Positions 52,601 through 62,891 of a DNA stretch of 64,000 bases are shown piece by piece; position 1 is the first letter of the stretch; the number at the start of each line of letters is the position of its first letter. The notes below the pieces were generated by a model, which had not been told where the DNA came from, did not search any database, and saw nothing but the letters and a program-made list of their open reading frames with translations. Source of the DNA: Nipponacmea schrenckii (Eukaryota; Mollusca; Gastropoda; Lottiidae); contig JAUJPP010000005.1 of assembly GCA_030562195.1 (NCBI GenBank), positions 40,163,106-40,227,105 of the forward strand, given 5' to 3'. The position numbers and the translations under genes were made by a program.

Positions 52601-54044
52601 TTGAACTGGAACTTTGAAATTAGCATGTCAAACATATGATATAATGCTATTTAAAACTTCTGGTTAATTCATTCTGAATGCTTACAGTATTTGTTTTTAG
52701 GGCTGTACTGGTACAGTTCTTATTTTCATATTTTAAAGATTTTTAGAGTAAGATTGTAATTTTTAAGATTTTGGATCAGTCTACTATAAGGAATACTGGA
52801 GTTGAGGCACTCCAGAATACTCAATATAGTTTTGTATATGTTATACTCTAAAGTGAAGAGTTCTAATGTTATGTTAAAACGAAACCTTGTTATATTACTT
52901 GTAACATTCTAAACTTTTCGCTCCTCTCTTTAACATTTCAGTATTTATTTTTTTATAATAAAAAAATGTTCGCTCGCACCATTCAATTTCTCTTATTTTC
53001 AATTTTTGTAATTCTTAAATTTTAAATTTAAAAAAAAAATTTCGCTCGCTCGCTCCTATTTTGGAGGGTAGAATTCCCGAAGAACAACAAATTATTTTGG
53101 TGTGGCCTAAGAAGGAAAAAGAGTTTAGTCCTTCGGATGAGACAAGAAATCAAGGCCCCGTGTGTGCACATTAAAGATCTCTCGAATGTTGGAAATCGCA
53201 AAGAGGTAGGCTTATGCCGCACACTGCATGGCTTTCCCTATCTTCATTAGCCCATAAGGTGCAGAAGAGTAGGACATAAAACCCCATTCATTTCATTTCT
53301 TGTTTGATTTTAGGTGGCAGACATGACTAAACCTATCATAACAACATCAGACAAGACTGGTTCAGACACAGATACTCCCAGTTCTTTAAAACGAACATAT
53401 AAACTTTGTATAGATAAAGGCACTTTTGATGCCATTAGTTTGTTAGAAAATGAGTTTAAATCAAGCCGGGAAATGTATATTCAAAATGTCCGCCGTCTGA
53501 CTGATTCTAAGGAAGGGTATTTCATTATCACGTCTTGTAATTGGACTCAAGATCAGCTGGTCAACATCTTTCATTCTTGTGAGTTTATTTTAATTTTGTT
53601 TTAATCCTTTTGTTGATTAAGAGGTTGAGGCCAAAGAAAGCAAGACTTGGCACTTCTGTCTCATCAGCTTTTCTTTCCCCAAAATGGTTGAAAAAACTGT
53701 GAAGCAGGAGAGAAACACAATGAATAACTAGACTATATGAGCTCCGATTTAATAAATTTTATATCTTGATGGAGTAAAGTGTGATGTCTAATGTACAGTA
53801 GAAACTAGATTTATAATTTCACTGGTACAAAGTGACTTTTCTTTCTCTAATTAAGTACATGTAGATCTGGGATTTTAATCACTTTATACCATTTGTATGT
53901 ACCAGATACTTATTCCCCTCCATACTATCAACATGTTTTATATTTTCAGGTTTTAAACTTCATGCAGAAATTCCAACACCCACATTTAAATTTGGTGGTC
54001 AAGTTGGAAACAAAGTTACCTCCCTTGTCTTTAAGCCAGTTTGA
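44771..54044 (+). CDS. EEF1AKMT2: EEF1AKMT2 (METTL10), eEF1A lysine methyltransferase, complete, 6 exons
   Basis: Exons on plus: 44771-44862, 47002-47067, 47469-47586, 48530-48640, 53314-53578 and 53950-54044. They join with canonical splice sites into 248 aa. Residues 31-56 (YWDAAY...GDVGEVWFGE) match the family's N-terminal motif. SAM motif I is VLDIGTGNGIMLIEMA (78-93), with motif-I-beta2 GVDYS at about 102-106. The seven-beta-strand core continues with LCIDKGTFDAISL (160-172) and FIITSCNWT (199-207), and the C-terminus has the conserved PTPTFKFGG. The enzyme trimethylates a lysine of translation elongation factor eEF1A (K318 in human). The N-terminus is acidic and Ser-rich. The gene is divergent from RAB7 and shares its promoter. 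Its introns are loaded with repeats: an 86-bp minisatellite in intron 1, a TA-flanked fold-back element in intron 3, and a nested SINE/DNA-element insertion making up about 4.4 kb of intron 4. Confidence 0.96.
45668..46530. repeat. 84-86-bp minisatellite, about 10 units, in EEF1AKMT2 intron 1
   Basis: The block GGGCTGAATG starts at 45741, 45825, 45909, 45995, 46081, 46167, 46253, 46339, 46423 and 46509, giving periods of 84 or 86. Each unit also carries TATGTCCTTGTGTATTGGAC and CTAATTCTGACCCATGTAAA. Confidence 0.95.
46777..46852. repeat. Short interspersed repeat (family D), second copy
   Basis: CCTAAAAATACATGTTGTTA + TTTAGAGTTTCAG...CAAACAACTGACCTACTTTA pairs with 34490-34555. Confidence 0.65.
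47841..48371. mobile_element. Fold-back MITE with TA target duplication
   Basis: The left arm begins TGGTGGCCTACCGCTATCAT and the right arm ends as its reverse complement (TAGGCCACCA). The arms extend about 150 bp at high identity, including TACTTTAAAAGTTTACGAAA and AATTCTAACTGAAATTTTAT. The element is flanked by TA on both sides (47839-47840, 48372-48373), as for Tc1/mariner-type transposition. The interior is T-rich with no ORF. It sits in EEF1AKMT2 intron 3. Confidence 0.85.
49611..49655. repeat. T45 homopolymer
   Basis: 45 consecutive T inside the 4.1-kb element. Length is probably polymorphic or assembly-sensitive. Confidence 0.95.
49803..51010. repeat. Two diverged 608-bp direct repeats
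   Basis: Copies begin near 49803 and 50411. ATCGRTCTGAAATTTACAGG is at 49831 and 50439, an offset of 608. Each contains CATCAAAATTTTTTGATCAC, GGGCGTGGGGACTTCCGG, TTGCGCATGCGC and a run of TGACCTT half sites near its end (50271-50290 and 50875-50894). Confidence 0.9.
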
Positions 54045-54045
54045 T

Positions 54046-54051
54046 AATAAA
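54046..54051 (+). terminator. Candidate poly(A) signal of EEF1AKMT2
   Basis: AATAAA starts 2 nt after the stop codon, with others at about 54182 and 54831. The earliest would leave almost no 3' UTR, so a later one is more likely. Confidence 0.35.
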
Positions 54052-54867
54052 ACGTGTAAAATACATAATTATAGTGTTTGTGATTTACAGCAGATTTCTC
54101 TTCATAATGGCATTGAGGAACTTGCCATCTAGTATCAACAGGCAAACCTTCAGAGGATTGGGCAATTTGGACAGGATTTTACAATAAAATTCCATCATGT
54201 ATTTCTGTATGTTACGTCGTGTCTCACATATGGTACAGTTCTACAACCATGACAAGATCAAGCGTTGCAGCTTTGCTAAGACCATCTGCATAAGAGATGG
54301 TTTGCTTCTTGACTCAGTGCTTTGTCCAAATTGATAACCTTTCTCAAAATGAACAAGTGGTTGCCTAGCAACTTTTAAATATATTTCTGTTTAAACACCA
54401 ATTATTTGGGCCTAATCCAAGATCTAATTAATATACATGATAACACCAATTTTCATTCGATTCAGATGAAAACTGTAGTCTCTATTATGATCACAACACA
54501 AGCTAATTTTGATGCATTTTGACTAAGTCTATCTAAAACAGTTTATCGAAAATCGTCAATATCGAATTTCTAAGATCTCATCAATATAAATGATCACAGA
54601 AAATTTCATTGTATCACCCTCAGAAGCACATTATAATGTGGGTGTATATAAAGGGGAAAATCAGGGAAAGTTCTGAATATTCAATTCATTTAACATATAA
54701 GAGCCAGATTAGAATTGACCCATGGCACCTTTAAATTAGAATAGACCCATGGCACCTTTTCCACCAATGTCCCTCTAAAGCTTGTGTGTTGTACCAGGGC
54801 TTCCCATAAATTGTATGTACATGTTTTAAAATAAAGACAAGAGATGTAAGATCACCACAAAACAACA

Positions 54868-54873
54868 TTTATT
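54868..54873 (-). terminator. Candidate poly(A) signal of a minus-strand transcript
   Basis: AATAAA on minus is followed by TGTTGTTTTGTGGTG, a GU-rich downstream element. This could end a transcript convergent with EEF1AKMT2, possibly the gene at the right edge, whose 3' UTR would then be about 8 kb. Speculative. Confidence 0.25.
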
Positions 54874-54926
54874 CTTCAATATATCAAATAATTTTTAATC
54901 ATAACTTTTACAGCTAAACCTTGAGC

Positions 54927-55213
54927 TTAACCAACTTTCTATAGTTATAATTCATATCAAATAGTAATATTAACTTATTTCTTAACCAACTTTCTATAGT
55001 TATAATTCATATCAAATAGTAATATTAACTTATTTCTTAACCAACTTTCTATAGTTTTAATTCATATCAAATAGTAATATTAACTTATTTCTTAACCAAC
55101 TTTCTATAGTTATAATTCATATCAAATAGTAATATTAACTTATTTCTTAACCAACTTTCTATAGTTTTAATTCATATCAAATAGTAATATTAACTTATTT
55201 CTTAACCAACTTT
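54927..55213. repeat. 55-bp tandem repeat, 5.2 units
   Basis: TTAACCAACTTTCTATAGTT begins at 54927, 54982, 55037, 55092 and 55147 (exact 55 bp), with a partial unit at 55202. Units are nearly identical. A single A/T variant (TTATAA versus TTTTAA) follows the order A, A, T, A, T, indicating recent duplication of a dimer. Confidence 0.95.
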
Positions 55214-55520
55214 TCTTAATTAGACAAAACATAACGAGTTCTCAGACATTTTCCTCAAGCTAATATATTTAAATATAGTTTTTATCAATAATGAATAACA
55301 TATTTAACTGAAGTTTTTAATGTTGAAATATCAGAATAGGGATAGGAAAGTTTGAAGCTAATGTTTGTTTTTTTTTAACATGAATTCTTTTTATTGCTAA
55401 TCCTTTTTTTTTTCTTATTAATTAACAGCAATATAGTCCATAATATGCAGAAGGATGCTTCAAATTAATTAAATACTTTTATTCAGCTTCACTGAACCAC
55501 TGATCGTGTTGACTTGTCCT

Positions 55521-55668
55521 AGGGCTTATTCTCGAAAACTTAAATTAGATCCAATCAGATTTTAAGAAATACAGTAATCTGATTGGATAGAATAATTAAA
55601 TTTAAAATTGATTTTAGTGATTGACCTATCAGATATCTGCAACATTAAAATCATCTAAAAATAAGGTT
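55521..55668. mobile_element. MITE-C copy
   Basis: Starts AGGGCTTATTCTCGAAAACT and ends ATCTAAAAATAAGG. Internal GATCCAATCAGATTTTAAGA and its near complement AATCTGATTGGAT make a palindrome. Confidence 0.65.
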
Positions 55669-56499
55669 TTTTCGATTAACCAGAACAGTTTTCAAATAAT
55701 TTAGTTTACTTTTGAGCAAGATGACCTCTATTAACTTGCCATGTCGTTAATAAACACATGACGCATGACAGTACGAACCACGAATTAGTTTTATTAATTT
55801 TAAATTTGCAACAGACTGCAGTATGCAATTAGTGCAACTTAGTTAGGACAGGAAAATATTTGACTACTTTATTTCATATCCAAACTATCTATGATTTGAA
55901 TGTGTAGCTGTTGGAAATGAAATTATAAAAGTAATTTGAGACATATTGAGCAAGTATTGAACTATATTGCTGCTGACTAGACTAATTAGTTAAAATTACA
56001 AGGATATGTTAATGTTATTTACCTACCAATGAAACCACAAATACTAAACAAATCAGTTGAGAAATAATTATTTATTTTCAAATGATGGCTTTAAGATTTC
56101 AGCAAAACTTTGGAAACTTATGCAAATTTTACCTTCATGGTAAATCATAAACCATTTCTGTACTATTCTGATCCTTTGTTATCCTTTAAATTTTCATCTG
56201 ATGATGGATTCATCTTGACTAAATCTAAAAAATTTTTTTTGAAAATCAAAATGGTTGAAAATTTGCCTAGATTTGATTGAAAGCCAACAGCAATATTTCC
56301 CTCATCAATTTTATATTGTTTTAAACTAGATAAATGTTATAACATTGAAGTAGAAAACATGAAATAATTTTAATATCAGTTAGTCCTTGAAATACATTTT
56401 ATCACATAAGCTGGCTTAATGACTGCTAAATAACTTCCATAAAAACAATAATGTTAATAGAATTGTTCAACTTAGTTGCCTATTGTAACAGTATTAAAT

Positions 56500-56645
56500 A
56501 AAACACTGCAAACACTTTGACAGTATTTTGTGAAACATCTTGACAGTATTTAGATGAAACATCTTGACAGTATTTAGTGAAACACTGCAAAATTGATTGA
56601 CATTTAAAGAAACACTGCAAACATTTTGACAGTATTTAGGGAAAC
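56500..56645. repeat. Degenerate 23-48-bp repeats
   Basis: TTGACAGTATTTAG and GAAACACTGCAAA/GAAACATC blocks recur five or six times with irregular spacing. Confidence 0.7.
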
Positions 56646-57452
56646 CAAATAAGGTCAGAAGAAAAATAGGACAATATGTTTTTGTCATTCAAGAAACCAG
56701 TTCAGTATTACACTATGATTGGTTAATAATGTCCTTAGAATGCCACTGCAGTAAAAGATGCGTCAGATTACAATTACGGTAACAAGAAAATATAAGACTG
56801 CCCAGCTTCTAATGTGATGAAATGTATGCCCAGGACTAACTATGTATGAACATGATTAAATTGGTATACCAAGTACTTATACATACACATTTATATAGAG
56901 AGAAAGAGATAGTATAGACAAAACAACAAAAGCTAAGAAAATCAAAAAATCTCTTTAATCTATCAGGAGTTAGACCCTTGATTTTGACTGATAACTAAAA
57001 AAAAATCAAAATTCTTGAGCTTAGCATTTTAGTGGAGAAGATTTTGAACTTCTAAAAAAGCTTATTCAAGTCTCCATAAAGGCATTGACGATTATCAATT
57101 TAGTATGGACTTGTAAATTTTGATCCTTTTTTCATCCATCCAAAATCAAGAACCATAACTCCATCTCTAATTCACTCTTTTTCACACAATGCAATATAAA
57201 GTATAAAATATTACTATGTCCTACACTGTTGCTGATAACCTACATCATTCACAGTTTTATTTCTTTATCCTACTATAATAAACTTAATACAGGTCCTTTT
57301 ACAAAATATAGAGGGATTATAACCTAAATATATACTACACCAGCTGATAGAGCTCAATATAGCTTCAACACAAAATCCCTTTTGAATGAAAATCTTATAA
57401 ACTGGTTGTCAGCCCTAAATCTGTATAGAGTAAGGTGATATAACTAATGTAT

Positions 57453-57711
57453 TATCTTCACAATGTCAAGCTGTGTCTCATACCTTGACTTTAACAGCCA
57501 CCTTGTTCGTGAAGCAAGCAAATTGATTGGATTATAAGGTAGCAAATATAGCCAATCAGAGTTCTTGACAGAATCTGTGAACCATAATCCATAAAGTTCA
57601 GTCATTCTGTTGAGAGCTGTGATTGGCTGTATTAGCTGTATCATATCCTTACATTTGAATGATATAAGAGCAGCTATTGCAGTCAAGGTATAAGAAGAAG
57701 TGAAGATACTG
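57453..57711. mobile_element. 260-bp palindromic fold-back element
   Basis: Outer arms TATCTTCAC and CTCATACCTTGACTTTAACAG (left) match the reverse complement of the right end (CTTATACCTTGACTGCAATAG). Inner arms AGCAAATATAGCCAATCAGA and AGCTAATACAGCCAATCACA also pair, leaving a loop of about 30 nt around 57573-57602. The whole element folds into one long imperfect hairpin. No ORF of note. Confidence 0.8.
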
Positions 57712-60700
57712 TTATATTTGTTATATTCATGACATTGATGATAAAAATACAGATTTAGACTAAAGATAAATGATCAGTTGATTTAGATTGAGCATTATCA
57801 GCTGGAATAGCAACTATTTATTGATTATCTCCCTTTATCGCATCGTAAATTAGCATAGAATGTTTATAAAGCTGTTGAAAATTACTTTTACTTACACAAA
57901 ACAAAACTACAATATTTAGAATAAACCTAGATTTCACTTGCAAGGTGGAAATACGGAATCTATTCCAGTCAGTTACTGACCACATTTCTTATCTTATTGT
58001 GAGCATGAAACATCTGAACAAGTCAGGATTAAAACACCAAAATGAGAGGCTCAGGCTCAATTTGGTACGAAAATTATTTTATAGAGAGAATTGACTTTTC
58101 TTTATTTTCCTCTCAATTTTTTTTATTCATTAGAACACTTCTGAAAGCGAAAGTTAAATTCTTAATTTCTGGCACGAGGCAAAGCTCTTTTAACTATCTT
58201 TGCTTTTTATTTCTTTTAACTTAACATCTTTTGTTCAACCTATTTTTTTATGCCTCTTTTACGTGCCAAAGGAGGGTAGAGAATTACCAGCCAAGTTCTT
58301 AAAAACATTTTTCATCAAAGAATGATAAAACTGCTTCAAGTATTGGCCTACAGATATTTCATAAAGATGTTATGTCAAATTGCTGAATACATTAGCCAAT
58401 AAAAATGATTGTTACATTTCAAATCCAACGTAAATTGAATGTAACAAACATTTTCATTGGTCAATACAAACAGTTAATTAAACAAAATTTCAATGAAAAT
58501 ATCCTCGTATTCAAATCTCCAGGTCAAATCAAAAAAATTGTCAAAAAATTCTCAATTTGAGCTAAAAACTTGAAAACTTCTCAAAAAACAAAATAATTAC
58601 ATATTATATTCTCAAAACATTTTCAAAATAAAACAAAAGGTGCAAAATTTTGTGAAAAACATAAACCCACAAGCTAAATGTTTTATATATAATATTTATA
58701 GAGATATGGTTTCAATTAGAGAACTGGAGCTTGATTATTACTCAATCCTCAACCAGTGCTTACCGTTAAATAATAACAATAAAAACATAATTCTCTTACT
58801 GCATGCCTGTGTCTGTGTAGCATGGCTCAAACTACAATGTTACAATCTTTAATTTTGATCTCAAATCCACAAGAAAATTGATTCTTGCATCAGCCTTAAG
58901 GAATTAAGGTTAAAGAACAGTAGATAATGAGCATTGGATTTTTTGAGATTAAAGATTTTTTGAATCTGCTTGGACAATTTCAGGAATAACCAAACACAAG
59001 ATTGTATGGTATTTAATATCATATTAGGCCTATATTGTTTACATCTCTTCTTACACTGTCAAGTACAGTCTCTTCTAATTGATCCTTGTAACTAGTTATT
59101 TCTAACTGTACCCTAATATCTTTATAATTTTGTCGACAAGTTGAATGATAATCAAACTCCATCTCTATTTTGAAATCAAATTGAGATTATTTCAATACAA
59201 GAAACAATCATTTAAAATAGAAACAGCAATAGGCAACACTCCCTTACTATCGACAGACCAACAAATTTAAGGTTTCTTTAGTGAGTTTGACAGTAAGTTC
59301 TTGGTCTGAAATTGGAATTCTGGTCTGAAAATGTGTTTTACCAGATAATACATTGAGCAGTATCTTTAAAAGTTGTAAAGTTTCTTGTCTGAAGATTGCA
59401 AAGTGTAAAACTCAAAACACCAGATTAAAGTTTAGTTGTCATTTAATGGCTTTGTCATAAATGAATCAGCACAGTGGTATTCAGTAATAAATATTAGTGT
59501 ATTGAGTTGTATTAATATAAGTGTAGTTTAAAAGTGAGAAACTGAGTTATGGTACCCAATACCGGATACAACATATGAATAATAAGGTCTGTGATAGAGG
59601 TGTGCCTTGCTTTAAACCTGTACAGAAAAATAATATAGGACATTACCTAGTCAAGATATATTACAATTTTAAATCAACATTTCATGATAGAACATGCACC
59701 ATGCTTATTATTTTATATACCAACACAATTAGAAAATAACATTACCTACTTATACATATATATATATATTCTTGAGAAATCAATTTTAGCATCGAATCCA
59801 TTTAAAAACAGGAATAGATGTGGTACAATATTAGATGCAGCTTATAGTGTGGAAATAGATACAGTAATAGATGGAAGAAATCAATTCTGTGAACATTTCA
59901 TTTAGAATCCATTCTTGTCTGTTCACTTCTATATCTCTCAACCTGTGCCAGTGTCTTCTGTTGAAGAGTAACCAATAGTAACTGTTTTTTTTTTCACCCA
60001 CCCTGATCAGTATTCTCTAGGGTATCAAGAATTCTACATTGTTTACCCCAAGGTTCTGCTGGGAAGTGTAACAAGTATTTAACAATAGAAAATAGGAGAT
60101 AATGTCCAAATCTATACCTCTTACTTTTCTTCTTCTATTCTATACTAGATCAATAATTCCACATCAATCACCACACCCAACTTCATCTATTTCTGCATTT
60201 ACATGGAAACAGATGTACACACTAGCCCTGAATTCAGTAAGCCAACTTAAAGTATCATTTTGTTAATTTTTACTCAACAAGTCCTGTTATAAACAGACAG
60301 TTACTGAAATCAATACAATTACATCGAAGTCAACAACTGAATTTAGGGCAGTTTTAAAAAGACATGAGAAACTTATAATGTAAAGATTTAAAACAGAAAT
60401 ATCTCTCATCTGTCTGTACCCCTCGAAGAGAAACATATTTATAACAATTAGCAAAATTAAATAGAATTTTAACGACCTACGCCCTAATTACAATTCATTA
60501 TTTTAACAAAATACACGACTAATTCAAAATTCATTTCAAATATCAAATACGAAATTCTCTGTCGATTAAAGAGAAAAGTTACAAATATTATATAAGTGAT
60601 TAGAAAGAAGCCTATTTATTAAAAATTTGTGACTTGCATGCGATTTCTACAAGCATAGTTCATATCCAAGTCTTAGTCAACCAAGTGGTTAGCTCCCTTT

Positions 60701-62891
60701 GGTGAATGCAAAATACAAATTACAAAAAGCAAAGAAAACATAATATACTGACTCTTAGATTACACTTTTATATTTTAAACTATTTATAGTAACAAATCAT
60801 CTTATAATATCTTCAACTCTCCTTGAGTGATCAAATTATTTTTTTTTTAACATTTTTTAATCTACTTTTTTATAACATTAAAGAGCCCAAGAGAAATTAA
60901 CTTGGAAAGTTTAATAAGAGAGTTTATCATTATACACAAAAAAACAAATTGTTTCTATAGCAACAAATATTTTAGACGTCTTACATGCGTCTCTATGACA
61001 ACAATGCATCATCCAATTAAATTAGTTTATTTCAACGACTTACAGCTTTAATGGCTACGTTGTTTCTTAAATTCTGCATTTTTTATCCATTAAGTTTTCA
61101 AATTCCTGTCATTAATAAATTCGCAGAATTTTTATCAAACCAGTCCTTACACATTCACAGACAATCAACTCAGCATGTTGATGGCATGCCACATATTTAT
61201 TAAGAGTTCAGAAAACACAAGAATGTTAAGTTTGGTTGAAGTCTAATATAGCGCTTTCTTAACTGTACGACTCCCCAGGTCTCTAGGCAAGAAATCTGAT
61301 TGGTCAATGCTGATCTAGTCATAGTCTTAACCAATCAATAGTCTTATTTTCAAAACTTTACAAGAATCTTTAACATATATTGAGGCTTATCTTTGGTTGA
61401 AGTCAGAAATTCAAATCAAATTGTCTTTTGCGATAAATCTTAACATGCGCCATATTTTCAACGTTTATTGCAGTAACTTTTACGTTTTCACCTAGTCATA
61501 CATTTTGAGTGACAGAAATATTTGTTTTATCTAGAATAAAAGCAATATTGTAAAGCAGTTGCCAGGCAACTCTTGGATGTTTCTATACAATTCACAGCCT
61601 AAATATCAACAAACAAATTGCTTTACATAAACACTCGTAAATCAACAAAAACTTAACATATCCTCAATAGAATGGTTTCTCTAGCATCAATAGGCAATTT
61701 ACGTTTTATTTTTATATTTCCACAGATAAATGCCTGAGTAGCAAATTGCCTAATGGTTTATCTTAAATAAATCGACAGTTTACGCTTCAATACAGGCCAG
61801 TAACAATATGCCCTAACCCCTAACAAGGGTCTTATTAAATCTTATTTCTATATAGGCTATGACAAATGTGAAGAATCCACAAATATCTAAATAAATGCAA
61901 ATCATTGCTATACTTAATATCTAAACTTGACTAGATTTCAACTTAAGCTACCTGATTCTTATACATTTGCCCAGTAAAAATTTCTGTCGCTGTTTTCTTT
62001 CTTCTTTTCTGTCTGTCTTGTCTCCATAACAACACATTTCTTGTGCATGATCGTTAAATAACAAATAACAAGTACAAAACGTACAAAAAATACGCTCTAG
62101 GTTAACGAATTTCGAGTAAAAAAATCAGTTTATATAGCACTCATTCTTCATCCATACATCAGACGCCATTTTATCGTCATGACAACACTTTGACATCATA
62201 GGCTCATGAGGTCATAACCTTTTGTTTTGATGTTTATTTATAACAAAATGGCTGCTTCTAAAAATATTTCGAAGTCCTTTGGCATTGATCGATCACCATA
62301 TAACATCATATGCCGTTACGTTAAATTGCATCACAAAAACGTCAATTCATAGAAAACTATGGCAACGACTTAGTCTTGACATCATAATGATGTAAATCGC
62401 TATAGGATGCTTAAAGCATTGTTTTTTACCACTCGGGTACAAAGGATGAGTAGAGCACTAACTTTATAATGCCCTCAAATAGTCTTAAAGGGTCTGTCCC
62501 CTTTCACAAGGATATCGTTGAGATAACTGATATCTTAAACAGTTTATCTCAAATTTATTTCAAGTCTTATATTGTTGAGAGGGAACTTTCAACTAAAACC
62601 AGAGCAAAATTTATCTTTCAAATTCGAATTTTATGTGCTATCTGTATGTTGAATTTGGAGTTTGTCTTTTGGTGTGAATTTGTTTCTTTTCTCCCAAATA
62701 AAAAGGAAAAATGTTACTTCTATGGAACAACAAAGCATAAGGTTCCAGCAATGAAATAATCAAATATTTTAGAAGTGTAAAAAATATCAAATTTTAGAAA
62801 TTCTTGAACTCGACATCAAAAGTAAATTTCACCATGGTTACAGTTGAAAGTCAGTCAAGTTTGGTCAGGGTATTTTTATAATTAAGATTAA

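Larger units (their letters stand above)
49017..53107. mobile_element. 4.1-kb nonautonomous DNA element, TAA target duplication
   Basis: The ends are GGCCACACCAA (left) and its complement TTGGTGTGGCC (right), flanked by TAA at 49014-49016 and 53108-53110. The first 40 bp or so of both ends match (through TTTGTTGTTCNTCGG), followed by looser inverted similarity rich in CGCTC/GAGCG motifs over about 200 bp. A 3-bp TAA/TTA duplication is characteristic of the PIF/Harbinger superfamily. No transposase-like ORF was found. Contents are a T45 tract, two 608-bp direct repeats and about 1.9 kb of unclassified AT-rich DNA. Confidence 0.8.
48877..53297 (+). mobile_element. Full-length tRNA-derived SINE-A, split by a younger element
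   Basis: The head (48877-49016) has an A-box-like TGGATCAGTGAGTA and a B-box-like GGATTCAACCCC. The body resumes at 53111 (TAGTCCTTCGGATGAGAC, CCCCGTGTGTGCACATTAAA, CACACTGCATGGC) and ends in a TTCATTTCATT tail at 53297. Exact 13-bp target duplications TCTTGTTTGATTT flank it (48864-48876 and 53298-53310). The right duplicate ends three bases before the exon 5 boundary of EEF1AKMT2. The SINE itself is about 330 bp. Confidence 0.9.
54874..62891. other. 8-kb AT-rich non-coding stretch
   Basis: No coding exon is supported on either strand. It could be a very long 3' UTR of the right-edge gene, or intergenic. It contains the tandem repeats and fold-back elements listed separately, and a promoter-like motif group near 62.16-62.25 kb. 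Confidence 0.45.

Noticed and set aside
62469..62759. 96-aa plus-strand ORF
   Set aside because: No domain and no splice context. It lies opposite the right-edge gene's downstream region, so chance is more likely.
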